A stretch of 64,000 bases of DNA from Conchocele bisecta. Its lineage: Eukaryota; Mollusca; Bivalvia; Lucinida; Thyasiridae. The stretch covers positions 12,365,043 to 12,429,042 of the forward strand of contig CM055267.1 in assembly GCA_029237695.1 (NCBI GenBank), written 5' to 3'. The notes under the pieces were generated by a model. The model saw nothing but the letters and a program-made list of their open reading frames with translations. It searched no databases and was not told the DNA's origin. The position numbers and the translations under genes are program-made. Numbering within the stretch: the first letter of the stretch is position 1; each line of letters begins with the position of its first letter. Shown here in pieces: positions 54,595 to 64,000 of this stretch.

Positions 54595-57067
54595 CTATTC
54601 ACTGCATAATTCCCGTTTGTACTGTACTGATGGATGATTTTTACTTGGTGAAAGGGTGCCCTCATCCAAGAAAAAGTCATGTTCTTGGAATTGCATGCAT
54701 GAATAAAGGGTAAGTGACCTGTATTTAGTTGGCCAACCGTGACTTATTACAATACAAGCTTATGAATCTCATCAACATTTATTATGTCTGATTGTAGGTG
54801 TCATATACGTAAAACATAAATTGGTAAATATTCCAATGCTACATGGTTTAGTAAACAAGTCATGTGATATGTAAAGCCAAGTTGCTCTAGAAAAAGAGAC
54901 ATATTTATTCCCTGCAAGAAATTCTATACATCTTGAATTGGTATATTGTTTACTCTTTGCCTACCAGTATTATAAATAAGAAGTTTGAATTTAACATTTA
55001 CAAAATAACCAGATTATTTATTAAGCAGCTTCAGCTAAAGTCCAAGAAATGCTAGAAAATTGATTGTTCGAAATACTGGTATACATTTAGAAATATCACA
55101 CATTAAAACATTTCTATTTTCTTATTTATACAGCAAATTATTCCCAGACCAACGCATGCACTGAAATCAGCACACCAGTCACTGCAGCATTTTCCTGCAT
55201 TCGTAAATCCCAGTCCCACTGTGACCTATGTAACAAGATGTCGCTTAATTAAAAAGTCATTTGTAAACTACCATAAAATGTAGATCCATGCACCCATCAC
55301 CAACACATGGAAATAACTACATTACCGGTATATGTATGGAGATGTTTTGGCTACTTAACCTAGATACATGACAACAATAAATAAAGGAGGACCAGCATGC
55401 ATATTGATGGTCACAACAAAGGCAATTTCCCAAGTTTCATACATGAACTCGCATTGTAATATTGAACGTTACAATGTCGCTTCAACGGAATGTGACAATG
55501 ATGGCCTGTGATTAAAAACTTTCTGAACCTGTACAATACATGCTCAAACAATGCCAGGTCAATATAAATGTGAATGTACGTCCTCTGTGTATCCATGACG
55601 ACATAAGACTGAAAAGTGTTAATTTGATGACATTTATAAATATATGAATACTGGTGGCACGTTTTGAATGATTGTTTACACTTGGGCAAGTAATCACAGT
55701 TTGAGAATTGTCTTCATACAGGGTGAATGAATACACCGTCTTATAATGGATGTTTAGGACAGACAACTTCTGTATCAAATTTGTACAAGTATGTTCAAAA
55801 CAGTATACAATTATTATTCTTCTGTTATTCACAAAATAGCTTCTATAAATATGCTGAAAATATGCAGATAATAATTACAATGATTGAAAAAAGAACTTCA
55901 AACAGAACTAGAAGAACACTTGGAAAATAAAAATAACTTGTATTTCCTATGTCTAATAATATCTAAACAGTTTTGAAAGTAGAAATTATTAATAAAACGG
56001 ACACATATCAAATCTACAGAAGTCCCTGGTATGACTGACACTGTATTCATGTTACATGTATATGATATAATCAAGTAGAATCAGGCAAGTATGAATGGAT
56101 ATATGGAATAACTGGTTATCTATAAAAAAAATATAGATAAAACATAAGTTTGGAAAGCATTTAAAGATTTCAGAACGTTTGAAAGAAAAAAGAATGGCTA
56201 ATTGCATGTTACATTGTCCTCTATCAGCTGTAGATGTACATGTTCAGAAATGATCTCAACTCAACATTAGCAAAGGGATGTGATAAGAAGATAGTCCAAA
56301 CCAACAAGTTGTTAATAACAAATGATGTTTCACGCAGAAAGGTTGTCATACATATATGCGAGCTGAACAAGCACCCATAATGCAATACTGCTGTATTGAC
56401 CATGGAAGCAAAGTAACTGTACACATAGAACACATGATGATTAATACAGATACACATGTATTTAGAATGCAACTTATGTAAGCAAATATTGAGGTGTGAA
56501 AACAGACAGACAAACAGAGGATATAGGGTGTATTATCTATAATTCATTCAATCATTTCGTAACAAGAGAAGTAAGTAGCTGAAACACATCTCTGAATATC
56601 AAGGAATAAACTGACAATAAGTGTTAACTAATGTCCTTAAATATTTCCTAACTTTTACACTTCAAATAAACTTATAATAGGCAAAAATGTTAAGAGGCGC
56701 AACAGATCAGTATGTCTTAAACTGTATTTGAAAAGGAATCTAAGTTAGCTTAGAAAAAAAATAATATAAATAAAAAAGTAGATAAAAACGAATGTATTTA
56801 AGCATACTGTTTTTGTTGTCATAATGTACAGCCTACAAACACAACATGAATAAATTGATGCATTATTTCTTTCTTTCTTGTTGTAAGACATGCTATAATT
56901 ACAATTACTATTCACCATGATTACTTGCTAGGATAGTTTATATGAACAGCAAAATGCAAAAAAGTAATGGGGACTTAACATGTGACTACACACGTTTTAT
57001 AACTTTCTTATATGTTTGCTCATTGCTCACAAATATACCGCTACTGTCATCGGCAATGAAACTGGTG
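54595..57067 (-). other. 3' flank/UTR region of the right-hand hnRNP U-like gene
   Basis: Largely unique AT-rich DNA with no frames of interest. Contains the source copy (55213-55346) of the segment captured by the neighbouring element. A conserved long 3' UTR is plausible because repeats are scarce from the stop codon leftwards. Confidence 0.4.
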
Positions 57068-58999
57068 TTAGTGCGGTGGTCTGTTCCAGCGCTGCTGTCC
57101 CATTGGTGGAGGTCGCTGAAACCGTCCTGGTGGACCCTGCTGAAATGGTGGCCCCCTGGGCCCCGGTCCCCCCATGCCACGGGGATTAAAGCCCCTGGGA
57201 GGTGGCCCCCCTGGTCGCGGATTCCAGCCCGGCCCGGGTGGTGGGCCCTGCATTCCCGGTGGCCCCCTGGGTCCATCCCCACCATCCCCCCGGGGTCGGA
57301 ATGGGCGCGGTGGGCCTCCCCTACCCCCGCGGTCTCCAAACCCTCCCCGACCTCCACGCCCCCCAAATGGCGGTGGCCCGTCCATACCCGGACCCCGAGG
57401 CCTAAACCCTGGGCCCCCGAATGGAGGCCGTTCAAAGTTACCTGGAGGTGGGCCACGTGGCCCCATGCCCCTGGGACCAAACTCCCCTCGTGGCCCTGTG
57501 TGGATTCCCCCGTGTGGGCCACTAGGAGGGGGGCCATCAAACGGTTTACCATGTGGCCCCCCGGGTGGTAGACCATGTGGCGGCCCCCCAGACTGGCTTT
57601 GTGGCCTGTCTGGCTGACCATCTGGTGGCGGCCCAGACATCTCACTAGGTGGAGGACCCTCAAACATTTTATTCTCATTCTCATTCTTATCTGCATCATC
57701 ATCAGATTTTGCGTCTTCATCATCGGGTTCATCTTGCTGAGTGGCGAGTTTGGACCTGATATTGGCCAATACATTCTGAAAGTCCTGTTGAGCTTCAGCC
57801 TCTGATGACTGAACATCCTCATTAGCATCTGACTTTTCATTTGGGGTATCCCATTTACTCGGTCGCCGTCTTTCACGTTTGGGTTTATCTTGAGACTCAT
57901 TATCTGAACCTTTATCATCTTCAGACTGATCAAAATCGTGGAATTGATTTTGGTTTTGATCACCCTGGAACTGTCCTTGACCACCACGGGGTTGACCTTG
58001 ATTCTGATTTTGTCCTCCAAACCGTTGACCACCAAAGCCATGACTGGGTGGATGTCTATCCCTCCCAAAGCCAGTGGGACCAGAATTTTCATTAGATTTG
58101 GATGGGAAGGAAGCTGGCTGAGAACCATACTGGGTAGCACTGGAAAACTGTGGTTTTTGTTGATTTTCTCTTGGGCCGCCAAAACCAGAATCTGGTCTAG
58201 TTACTTTTACAGTTAGGCTTTGTGGTAGAGTTTGACCTTGTGAACTAGACTGGTTAAAACTTTGACCTTGCCACTGGTTTTGATGACCCTTAGATTCTTC
58301 TTGTGCCCTATCTAAATGACCTTGACCTTTACTTTTATTCTCATCTTGCCACTTGTTCTGACCTTGCCATGACTGACCTTGACTACTGGGAGTTTCGGTA
58401 GTAGATTTAGGGGGCTCTGCAGGTTTGACTGCAGGAAGGGGTTGGGCTGTAGGGTTGAAGCCCCCCATGAACCCTAGCTGTCCTCCGACCGCCTGCACCC
58501 CAAATGCAGCAGCAGCAGCAGCAGCCTGGGCGGGAGGCTGGCTGCCATACTCCCCCAGAATACCCTGGCCTGATGGGACAGTTGGCACAGGTATCACATG
58601 CTGGCCTGCCAACACCAGCCGGTGCCCAGTAAACTGCTGGGGTTGTAACTGTTGCGGGTGAAATGGAGAAGCGGCAAAGCCGGCAGCCCAGGGCCGTTCC
58701 GCTTTCACCTGGCCCACGTGGAACTGCTGCTGTAGGGCTGCAATCGTCTGCTCAGCCACGCTCTCCACCTCGCCACTATACTCCTGCTTTATGAAGTCGA
58801 GGGCCGTACCCCCCAGCTGCTCAAACCGGCCGCGCTTCTCCAGGGGCTCCCCATCCCGCCCACTGAACTGAGCCTGCTGGTCGGGGGGCGGGGGAGGGGG
58901 TGGTTGGGGGGCCCCGTGGGGGGGCAGTGGGGGTCCACCATGACCTCCCAGCTGGTGGGGTAATGGCGGTTTAGGTGGGGTTCCCTGTGGCACTGGCGG
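57068..58999 (-). CDS. hnRNP U-like paralogue, last exon (Gly/Pro/Gln-rich tail)
   Basis: Acceptor TTTAATTTCAG ends at 59000; the open frame PPVPQGTPPKPPLPHQLGG runs 643 codons to TAA (57068-57070). There is no ATG near the start and the frame begins in phase 0, so it is a terminal exon. Numbered from V at 58993: poly-Pro at 31-37, EKRGR at 52-56, IKQE (K69) and QVKAERPW (K97), Gln/Ala-rich to about 150, a Gln/Gly/Ser-rich middle, RRRPSKWDTPNEK near 375, an acidic Asp/Glu stretch near 430, then a Pro/Gly/Arg-rich RGG-like tail ending QQRWNRPPH. EKRGR, QVK.E.PW and RRRPS.WD align with the exon at 13859-15613, identifying a paralogue. Upstream exons lie beyond the window. Confidence 0.85.
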   Translation of the reverse strand, partial: PPVPQGTPPKPPLPHQLGGHGGPPLPPHGAPQPPPPPPPDQQAQFSGRDGEPLEKRGRFEQLGGTALDFIKQEYSGEVESVAEQTIAALQQQFHVGQVKAERPWAAGFAASPFHPQQLQPQQFTGHRLVLAGQHVIPVPTVPSGQGILGEYGSQPPAQAAAAAAAFGVQAVGGQLGFMGGFNPTAQPLPAVKPAEPPKSTTETPSSQGQSWQGQNKWQDENKSKGQGHLDRAQEESKGHQNQWQGQSFNQSSSQGQTLPQSLTVKVTRPDSGFGGPRENQQKPQFSSATQYGSQPASFPSKSNENSGPTGFGRDRHPPSHGFGGQRFGGQNQNQGQPRGGQGQFQGDQNQNQFHDFDQSEDDKGSDNESQDKPKRERRRPSKWDTPNEKSDANEDVQSSEAEAQQDFQNVLANIRSKLATQQDEPDDEDAKSDDDADKNENENKMFEGPPPSEMSGPPPDGQPDRPQSQSGGPPHGLPPGGPHGKPFDGPPPSGPHGGIHTGPRGEFGPRGMGPRGPPPGNFERPPFGGPGFRPRGPGMDGPPPFGGRGGRGGFGDRGGRGGPPRPFRPRGDGGDGPRGPPGMQGPPPGPGWNPRPGGPPPRGFNPRGMGGPGPRGPPFQQGPPGRFQRPPPMGQQRWNRPPH

Positions 59000-59865
59000 C
59001 TGAAATTAAAGAAAAGCCTGGTAAACACTGGACAGAGCAAACAACAAATTAAGCAACCTCCGTGTGAGTGTGTTAAAAGAAACTGGGTCTCATGTGATGG
59101 CGCATATTTTCAATGAGTGGTTTTAAACGCTACTGCATACAATTGAATGCACCTTTCATTTCATCAGTCAATAATTTAATACATAGTTTACTTCTGATTT
59201 TCTTGTGTAAGAATCTCAAAAGTAGACCAAAAATATTTATATTCAGTTTATGAAAGCATATAATTTCCCTAACATATAATAGATGTGTCTACACAGCGAG
59301 TACACACTCGAGATTTGCAAACTATTCATTTCACCACTTCACATGGAGGTTCATTATGATACAAGTAATAATATTAGGTTATATATATCACTTAAAACTA
59401 CAGTACTAGAAAGTTGTGAGGAAAACAAAATGCCACCACTGACTGCTGACACGTCACAATAGTATATACACCCAGCAGATGTACAAAATACATGTAGATG
59501 ACAAAAGGACATTTTACAGGAGCCCTATCCATGACAAAATAATATACTGTATAAACACACTGTTGTTGATCATTCTTTATATAATTTGTTTATTTACACA
59601 AGAATTGATCATTTTCAAATACTAGTATGGTGGTATTATTGGCATTAAATCGCATACGTGTTTTTAAAATAAATATGGGAACATGGATTATAACTATTTA
59701 CTTATAAAATAGAAACAATTATTTATAGCATTATGGTTACCTAGTGTTGGAAGGTATGAAAATCCTTTGAAGATGGGAAACGCATAGTATCATCTGCTGT
59801 TTTTTCATAAAAAAATTTGAACAATATACAAGAAACATCTAATATATTGTTACCGCAAAATATGT
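59000..59865 (-). other. intron of the right-hand gene
   Basis: AT-rich, no exon or repeat recognised. Confidence 0.5.
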
Positions 59866-60515
59866 TTTGTTTGTTTGTTTTATTTGTTGGGATTTAACGG
59901 CCTATCAACAGCTAAGGTCATTTAAGGCCGGGTCAATGGGTTTATTACTAAATCCCATGTATTACCTGTACACGTATATGTACATGTTCACGTACATGTA
60001 CAAATGGGGGAAAAATCACAAAATCAGAACTGAATATTTACAATAATTTTTTTATATATATATTCAGCCCTGAAATCAGAATAATCCTGATCTGATGCCA
60101 GGTTCTCACCACACCAGAATCACTTGGACCACTCCCAAAAGCAGTAGGATCAGTAATAATCTTACTACTTTTATAATGGGCAATAACCCAATTCAACTCC
60201 CAGGTAACAAAAGAGCCAAAGATAAAACGTACCTGAGGGCCAAACCAGGCAAATCGTGATTCATATAAGGAGGAAAAAGTGAAAGTGAATGGGTTTAACG
60301 TCCCACCAACAGCTAGGGTCATATAGCGACGGGACCACAGTTTTAAAGTCTCATCCGACAGACCAGTGGAATGGAAATACTATGAAAGTATTTTTTGATG
60401 CCTAAGGCGAGGTTTGAACACACAACCTCCGGATTGGAAGTCAGGTGTTCTAACCCCTAGGCCACTCCATCCCTTACCGTTAATTTACCCTTCGCATGCT
60501 CCCGACCAACCACCC
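59866..60515 (-). mobile_element. SINE of the (AAAC)n-tail family, interrupted
   Basis: Inverted copy with tail (TTTG)n TTTTATTTGTTGGGATTTAA CGGCCTATCAACAGC at the low end, and TTAATTTACCCTTCGCATGC TCCCGACC at the high end. Interrupted by another SINE at 60268-60478. Divergent from the copy at 50692. Confidence 0.7.
60268..60478 (-). mobile_element. tRNA-derived SINE nested in another SINE
   Basis: On the - strand it begins GGGATGGAGTGGCCTAGGGG TTAGAACACC (box A-like) and has GTGTTCAAACCTCG (box B-like) about 45 bp later; it ends AGCTGTTGGTGGGACGTTAA AC. The tRNA-like part lacks closing acceptor pairing, so it is a SINE head and not a tRNA gene. Confidence 0.75.
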
Positions 60516-61593
60516 ACTCCCCACACCGAGAAATAGGAAAAATAGTGGTAAAAGCCGGCCACAAGTTTTCATCCAGTATTGTACGAATGAAGTATTTAAT
60601 ACTGTAAAATTCTTAGTTATTCATGTTCAAGATATTAATTTATTAATTAGTATTGAAATACTTCATCCGTATTGTTGTGATTGGGTACTGAACCACAAAC
60701 TCTGTGTGATAACATGAAGACATAGAAAAACAGGGTGAGCACTATATGCCACCATTTATTGTGGCAGTGGCATACACACAAAGTATATACACAATACATC
60801 TGCAGAGTGAACTGGTTTGTGATATGGACAAGTAAAACATCTGGATTGTACATTCTTCAAAGCAATATTATCTCAATACAGATACCAGCACCTACAAACT
60901 AATATACTCTTTGTTTCACATGTCTCAGATGTTTTATGTATATGTGTGTGGTTTCTTTTAATGCTGGACACAAGTAATATCTATAGGAATTTGACTTACA
61001 AACCATAAGCTACCATAGAGTATGTATCTTAGTTGTATTCTGTGACAAATTGTCAGCAAGTGACATTTTAACAAATGAAACGGGTGCCTATATAACTCAG
61101 AAGTCAATATTCATAATTTCAGTTGTATTTACAATACATATTAGAATTTATGGTAGCATAATTGTGTCAACAGTTAAATGAACCATGTACAGTAACTATT
61201 TTGGATGCCAACTTCAAGATGACATAAGGATTGATTACAGTCTAATGTCTTATATTAAATATACCATATTCAGATGTTCATACGACATAAAATTGTGATG
61301 CTCACTTTTGTGAATCCATGTAGCAACATTTTGCATGCCACCAACATGTAATACAACAGCTCCCATGTCCAAAGCATGTGTCCAATTCACTGTATCTTAG
61401 GGTACATAATTCACTATTTAAACTCTACCCCTCTCATCAAAGTGAAGTTTTCACACACAATTGACAAACATGCTGTCAGAGATACATACTTTTCTTTATA
61501 CGAGAACAATGCCAACGGCATGTATCCCATCACTGTGGTGGTTCGATCATAAACATGCACATGAAGTTTAAGGCAATAGTTGGCACAATAATA
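60516..61593 (-). other. intron or intergenic DNA
   Basis: No exon found. 61515-61590 (ATGTATCCCATCACTGTGGT GGTTCGATCATAAACATGCA) recurs at 47150-47220. Confidence 0.45.
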
Positions 61594-63982
61594 AACAAGA
61601 GGGCCATGATGGCCCTAATTCGCTCACCTGACTCCATGAACACCAGAGGAGAATGTGACATTGAGTTCATGTGTTTTAAAAAAATTGTGCTATTTTTAGA
61701 TGGCGGTCATCTTGGATTAAGCGATGACTCTCATTTTACAAAATCTGAAAATGCTTCACCCAGCATCGGCCATGTGGTTCCTGAGAAAAAGACGTTAAAA
61801 ATCTTGAATAAATGGACCTTTTGGTGGCCATCATGGATGACATAATCATCCGATTCCGACAAATATTGCACCAGAGTGATCGCCTCATTGATACCTTCAA
61901 TTTGATATATGACATGACCATATTCAGTCAAAAATAAAATTTGACCCCAATTTGACCCCACGGGCCACAAATCTGAAAAGGCTTCACCCATGGACCAACA
62001 CTTTTAAGTTTGGCTACCATGGGCCAAGCGGTTCATGTGAAGAAGAATTTTGAAATCTCTAATAAAAGAACGACCTTTTGATATTTCGGCGGCCATCTTG
62101 GATGACATAACAATCCGATTTGGACAAAAAATGTACCAGAGTGATCGCCTCATTGATACCTTCGATTTGATATATAACATGACCATATTCGGTCAAAAAT
62201 AAAATTTGACCCCACGGGCCACGCCCATTTTTGACCCCGGGGTCACCATTTTAACAACTTTGAAAGAGCATTGTACATCGATCATTCCTACCAAGTTTCG
62301 TCGAAATCCGGCTAGCGGTTCATGAGAAGAAGATTTTTTAAGAATTTATGCTATTTTTAGACGGCGGCCATCTTGGATTAGCGATGACCTCCATTTTAAC
62401 AAATCTGAAAAGGCTTCACACATGGACCATAACTTTTAAGTTTGGCTACCATGGGCCAAGCGGTTCATGTGAAGAAGAATTTTGAAATCTCTAATAAAAG
62501 AACGACCTTTTGACCTTTCGGCGGCCATCTTGGATGACATAACAATCCGATTTCGACAGAAAATGCACCAGAGTGATGCCTCATTGATACCTTCAATTTG
62601 ATATATGACATGACCATATTCGGTAAAAAATAAAATTTGACCCCAATTTGACCCCACGGGCCACGCCCATTTTTGACCCCAGGGTCACCATTTTAACAAC
62701 TTTGAAAGAGCATTGTACATCGATCATTCCTACCAAGTTTCATCGAAATCCGGCCAGCGGTTCATGAGAAGAAGATTTTTTAAGAATTTATGCTATTTTT
62801 AGACGGCGGCCATCTTGGATTAGCGATGACCACCATTTTAACAAATCTGAAAAGGCTTCACCCATGGACCATAACTTTTAAGTTTGGCTACCATGGGCCA
62901 AGCGGTTCATGAGAAGAAGATATTTTTTAAGAATTTATGCCTATTTTTAGAAACGGCGGCCATCTTGGATTAGCGATGACCTCCATTTTAACAAATCTGA
63001 AAAGGTCTTTCAACCCATGGGACCATAACCTTTTAAGTTTATGGCTACCCATTGGGGCCAAGCGGTTTCATGTGAATAAATAATTTTTGAAATCTCTAAT
63101 AAAAGAAGCGACCTTTTGACCTTTTCGGCGGCCATCTTGGATGGACATAACAATCCTATTTCGAACAAGAAAATGCACCAAGAGTAGATCGCCTCATTGA
63201 TACCTAATTCAACTTTGATATAGTAGACATTGACCATATTCGGTCAAAAATAAAATTTGACCCCAATTTGACCCCACGGGCCACGCCCATTTTTGACCCC
63301 GGGGTCACCATTTTAACAACTTTGAAAGAGCAATGTACATCGATCATTCCTACCAAGTTTCGTCGAAATCCGGCAAGCGGTTCATGAGAAGAAGATTTTT
63401 TAAGAATTTATGCTATTTTTAGACGGCGGCCATCTTGGATTAGCGATGACCTTCATTTTAACAAATCTGAAAAGGCTTCACCCATGGACCATAACTTTTA
63501 AGTTTGGCTACCATGGGCCAAGCGGTTCATGTGAAGAAGAGTTTTGAAATCTCTAATAAAAGAACGACCTTTTGGCGGCCATCTTGGATGACATAACAAT
63601 CCGATTTCGACAAAAAATGCACCAGAGTGATCGCCTCATTGATACCTTCAATTTGATATATGAAATGACCATATTCAGTCAAAAATAAAATTCCTACCAA
63701 GTTTTGTCGAAATCCGGTTGGCGGTTCTTGAGAAGAAGATTTTTTAAGAATTTGTGCTATTTTTAGACGGCGGCCATCTTGGATTATGTAATGACGTCAT
63801 TTTAACAATTTTGTAATCCCCCTACCTAAGGACCATGACCATGAAGTTTGGTGACCATAGGCCCAATGGTTACCGAGGAGAACGACGTTTGAAAATGTTC
63901 ACGGACGACAACGACGACGACGGACGACGGACACATTGCGGTAACAATAGCTCACATGAGCTTTGCTCAGGTGAGCTAAAAA
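61594..63982 (-). mobile_element. complete 2.4 kb tandem-repeat element, subfamily E
   Basis: On the + strand it starts AACAAGAGGGCCATGATGGC CCT (a perfect hairpin at the element's 3' end) followed by TCGCTCACCTGA, and ends AGCTCACATGAGCTTTGCTC AGGTGAGCTAAAAA (5' hairpin, T5). The AGGTGAGC at one end complements GCTCACCT at the other. The core is a higher-order repeat of about 440-470 bp (GCGATGACC at 62381, 62823, 62973, 63443) with CGGCGGCCATCTTGGAT twice per unit. Non-coding. The stretch 62995-63240 carries many single-base insertions relative to its sister unit. Confidence 0.75.
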
Positions 63983-64000
63983 GTCATAGGAGTATGGAGA

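Overview
The window is animal nuclear DNA, and the repeat content points to a bivalve mollusc (scallop-like is a guess). It is AT-rich, has long introns, and is packed with short non-autonomous elements: tRNA-headed SINEs ending in AGCTGTTG..GTTAAAC with an (AAAC)n tail, and many elements that start with TTTTT plus a hairpin, carry 150-190 bp tandem repeats, and end in CTCTTGTT. No species is assigned.

Two host genes are visible, both incomplete. Left: the last three recognisable exons of an hnRNP U-like (HNRNPUL1-type) gene on the + strand (2152-2284, 3968-4112, 13859-15613) with matching splice phases. Right: the last exon of a diverged paralogue on the - strand (58999-57068). They lie tail to tail about 41 kb apart. 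Both last exons start in phase 0 and share an EKRGR block, an aligned [VI]K.E motif and an RRRPS[RK]WD motif. Both encode low-complexity Gly/Gln/Pro-rich tails expected of RNA-binding nuclear proteins.

The centre (25698-43395) is an LTR retrotransposon locus on the - strand, bounded by LTRs of about 2.45 kb and a 5-bp duplication (ATATG) on both outer sides. The domain order is gag (coiled coil, SCAN-like capsid, CCHC) - protease - integrase - RT - RNase H. Integrase before RT with Gypsy-type domains is the Gmr1-like arrangement. The internal region is present twice, both copies broken. Between them lie a 500-N gap, part of a Mutator-like transposase gene and a truncated third LTR. This is either a tandem LTR-int-LTR-int-LTR array with a Mutator insertion in the middle LTR, or two haplotypes joined by scaffolding.

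The rest is introns and intergenic DNA built from nested repeats: a 5.1 kb element with about 440-bp inverted arms (4611-9741), a pogo-like element holding two further nested elements (10098-12440), a piggyBac-like MITE, several fold-back palindromes, tandem arrays, and a 2.4 kb tandem-repeat element filling the right edge. No rRNA, functional tRNA, CRISPR or bacterial-type operon was seen.
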